Below, piece after piece: positions 62,650 through 64,000 of a stretch of DNA of 64,000 nucleotides (positions are counted from its first letter, which is position 1; each line of letters begins with the position of its first letter). Under the pieces are notes generated by a model. It saw nothing but the letters and a program-made list of their open reading frames with translations. It had not been told where the DNA came from and did no database searches. Origin of the DNA: Nocardioides sp. (lineage in GTDB: Bacteria > Actinomycetota > Actinomycetes > Propionibacteriales > Nocardioidaceae); assembly GCF_030150155.1 (NCBI RefSeq), contig NZ_JASLGR010000013.1, forward strand, positions 1 to 64,000. Direction: 5' to 3'. A program made the translations under genes and the position numbers.

Positions 62650-63300
62650 TCAGCCCTTCTCGTGGTGCGCCAGGATCGCCGCCTGGGTCCGGCTGGTGAG
62701 CTCGAGCTTGGCCAGGATCGAGGAGACGTAGTTCTTCACCGTCTTCTCGGCCAGGTCGAGCGAGCGGGCGATCTGGCGGTTGGTCATGCCCTGACCGATC
62801 AGGTCGAGGACCGCCTGCTCGTTGGCGGTGAGCCGGTCCAGCGGCGAGCCCTTCGCGGTCCCGGTCCGGACCCGCTCCAGCACCTGGGCGGTCACCTGCG
62901 GGTCCAGCATCGCCAGCCCGGAGGCGACGTTGCGGATCACCTCGACCAGGTCGACACCGTTGACCTGCTTGAGGATGTAGCCCGAGGCACCGGCCATGAT
63001 CGCGGCGAACAGGGCGTCATCGTCGTCGTACGACGTCAGGATCAACGCGGCGATCTCCGGGTCCGCCGAGCGGACCTCGCGGCACACGTCGATGCCCGAT
63101 CCGTCGGGCAGCCGGTGGTCGAGGACGACCACGTCGGGCTTGAGCCGCGGGATCATCTCCAGGGCCTCGACGGCCGACCCGGACTCCCCGATCAGGACCA
63201 GGTCGTCGACCGAGTCGAGCAGGCTCCGCACTCCCCTGCGGACCAGGTCGTGATCGTCGAGGACGAAGACCTGGATCGCTTGCACAGCCGCCTGGTTCAT
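62650..63300 (-). CDS. NarL/FixJ response regulator (DevR-like)
   Basis: 216 aa. Receiver domain with DDHD, phospho-acceptor Asp61 (VVLDHRL) and ILTSYDD. LuxR-type HTH with LAEKTVKNYVSSILAKLEL, nearly identical in pattern to the DosR/DevR recognition helix. It activates dormancy-type genes in mycobacteria; the target set here is unknown. ATG 63300. First gene of the pair. Confidence 0.9.
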   Translation of the reverse strand: MNQAAVQAIQVFVLDDHDLVRRGVRSLLDSVDDLVLIGESGSAVEALEMIPRLKPDVVVLDHRLPDGSGIDVCREVRSADPEIAALILTSYDDDDALFAAIMAGASGYILKQVNGVDLVEVIRNVASGLAMLDPQVTAQVLERVRTGTAKGSPLDRLTANEQAVLDLIGQGMTNRQIARSLDLAEKTVKNYVSSILAKLELTSRTQAAILAHHEKG

Positions 63301-63492
63301 ATCGGCGAGGGTAGGCCATCCGCCGCTCCGGCGAGGACGAAGCGGCTGGGACCTTCGGCCGCCCTGACCAGGCAAAAGACCTGCCCGGACGGTCCTAGGC
63401 CTGGGTGCGTTCGCGTCACATCGGGCCGCCCGATGACGAATCCTCACACGACGGCACGGGAACAGGTCCGGCCACCGATTCGGGGAGAGACG
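63301..63492. promoter_or_regulatory. Divergent promoter region of devR-like gene and chemotaxis-type gene
   Basis: 192 bp without a gene. GGGAC at 63350-63354 is followed by a poor second half of a DosR-type palindrome (GGCCGCC), which I do not call. CCTAGG near 63395 is the only other symmetric element. Nothing firm seen. Confidence 0.35.
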
Positions 63493-64000
63493 ATGCCTCC
63501 ACCAGCGATCAGCGCAGCAGCACCCGCCGGGTTGGGCGGGGCCGAACGACTCAGCATCATCGCCGCGATGATGGAGCACTCGCCGGTGAACATGATGTTC
63601 GCCGACCGCGACCACGTCATCCGCTACATGAACCCGGCGTCGCTGCGCACCCTGCGCTCCCTCGCCGACCACCTCCCGGTCCGTGCCGAGGAGGTGGTCG
63701 GCTCCTCGCTCGACCTCTTCCACCGCACACCGCAGTACCAGCGCGGGCTGCTCGACTCCTCGGCGAACCTGCCACGGACCGCGCAGATCCAGGTCGGCAC
63801 CGAATGGCTCGAGCTGCGGGTGTGTGCCGTCACCGACGATCAGGGCGCGTACGTCGGCGCGATGGCGACCTGGTCGGTGGAGACGCAGACCATCGACGCG
63901 ATCAGGGCGATGGTCGAGGCGGTCGAGGGCGCGCTGGCCGGTGACACCAGCCGGAACATCGAGGTCGGCGACCTGGGGCACATCGGGCGGATGGGCCAGG
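63493..64000 (+). CDS. PAS-domain chemotaxis-type protein, cut by the window end
   Basis: Open frame from ATG 63493 to the window end (169 codons). It has the pattern of methyl-accepting chemotaxis/PAS proteins: MMEHSPVNMMFADRDHVIRYMNPASLRTLRSL, GSSLDLFHRTPQYQRGLL, QIQVGTEWLELRVCAVTDDQGAYVGAMATW. The methyl-accepting signalling domain would follow beyond the window. GGAGAG precedes the ATG. Confidence 0.75.
   Translation, partial: MPPPAISAAAPAGLGGAERLSIIAAMMEHSPVNMMFADRDHVIRYMNPASLRTLRSLADHLPVRAEEVVGSSLDLFHRTPQYQRGLLDSSANLPRTAQIQVGTEWLELRVCAVTDDQGAYVGAMATWSVETQTIDAIRAMVEAVEGALAGDTSRNIEVGDLGHIGRMGQ

Noticed and set aside
63340..63362. DosR-type box in the devR-like promoter (GGGAC ... GGCCGCC).
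   Set aside because: Only about half of the palindrome matches; chance similarity cannot be excluded in GC-rich DNA.

Overview
The window is a high-GC chromosomal segment (estimated by eye) from an actinomycete. Mca (mycothiol S-conjugate amidase), a DevR/DevS two-component pair, frequent GTG starts, a DUF2510 protein and the gene order around uppS, mca and greA all point to Actinomycetota. A Nocardioides-like member of the Nocardioidaceae is my best guess, by inference only.

Layout. 0-6.4 kb: class I fumarase (cut by the window edge), a PAS-GGDEF diguanylate cyclase, an aldehyde dehydrogenase and class II fumarase, followed by a truncated AbiEi/DUF559-type remnant. 6.9-12.9 kb: a secreted transglycosylase-like protein, then the core block phoH, uppS, trhA and a DUF255 protein. 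12.9-18.7 kb: a gene-poor stretch and a restriction-modification island (C5 methyltransferase, frameshifted vsr, probable endonuclease, DUF3883-type protein). 18.7-30.4 kb: glutathione peroxidase, MFS transporter, matrixin-like protease, SDR and CPBP genes, enoyl-CoA hydratase, uracil permease, collagen-like protein, VOC protein, and an MMPL exporter plus DUF2892 protein behind two CsoR/CstR-like operators. 30.3-48.0 kb: two divergent catabolic operons. The minus-strand one holds a VanB-type reductase, an 8-oxoguanine-deaminase-like hydrolase, an oligopeptide-type ABC transporter, an XRE-cupin regulator and an S9 peptidase. The plus-strand ones hold a cytosine-deaminase-like hydrolase, an NMT1/SsuABC-type ABC transporter, an FAD oxidase, a creatininase-family hydrolase and a PNPOx-like flavoprotein. 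48.1-52.7 kb: a TcyP-like transporter in a likely operon with two secreted proteins. 52.9-56.9 kb: a TerC-family protein, then core genes again (small membrane protein, mca, DUF4307, greA, msrA). 56.9-64 kb: a GNAT gene, an HTH/Fic pair flanked by direct repeats, DUF1508, RibD_C/TetR pair, FBP, DUF167, devS/devR and the start of a PAS-containing chemotaxis-type protein.

How the genes work together. In Mycobacterium tuberculosis, greA, the DUF4307-like gene, mca, a small membrane protein, a DUF255 gene, a hemolysin III gene and a Z-prenyl synthase are neighbours in that order. Here the same series is present but is split by about 41 kb of other DNA between the DUF255 gene and the small membrane protein. 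That accessory segment holds the R-M island, the N-heterocycle-type catabolic clusters and the TcyP/secreted-protein operon. Both plus-strand catabolic promoters carry an identical-form GTTAC-n6-GAAAC element resembling a GlnR box, which fits nitrogen-controlled scavenging.

The most interesting leads are the HTH/Fic cassette bounded by an 18-bp perfect repeat that recreates the 3' end of the GNAT gene; the 41-kb split of a conserved block; the GlnR-box catabolic supercluster with active-site changes in one hydrolase; and the transporter/secreted thioredoxin-like operon.
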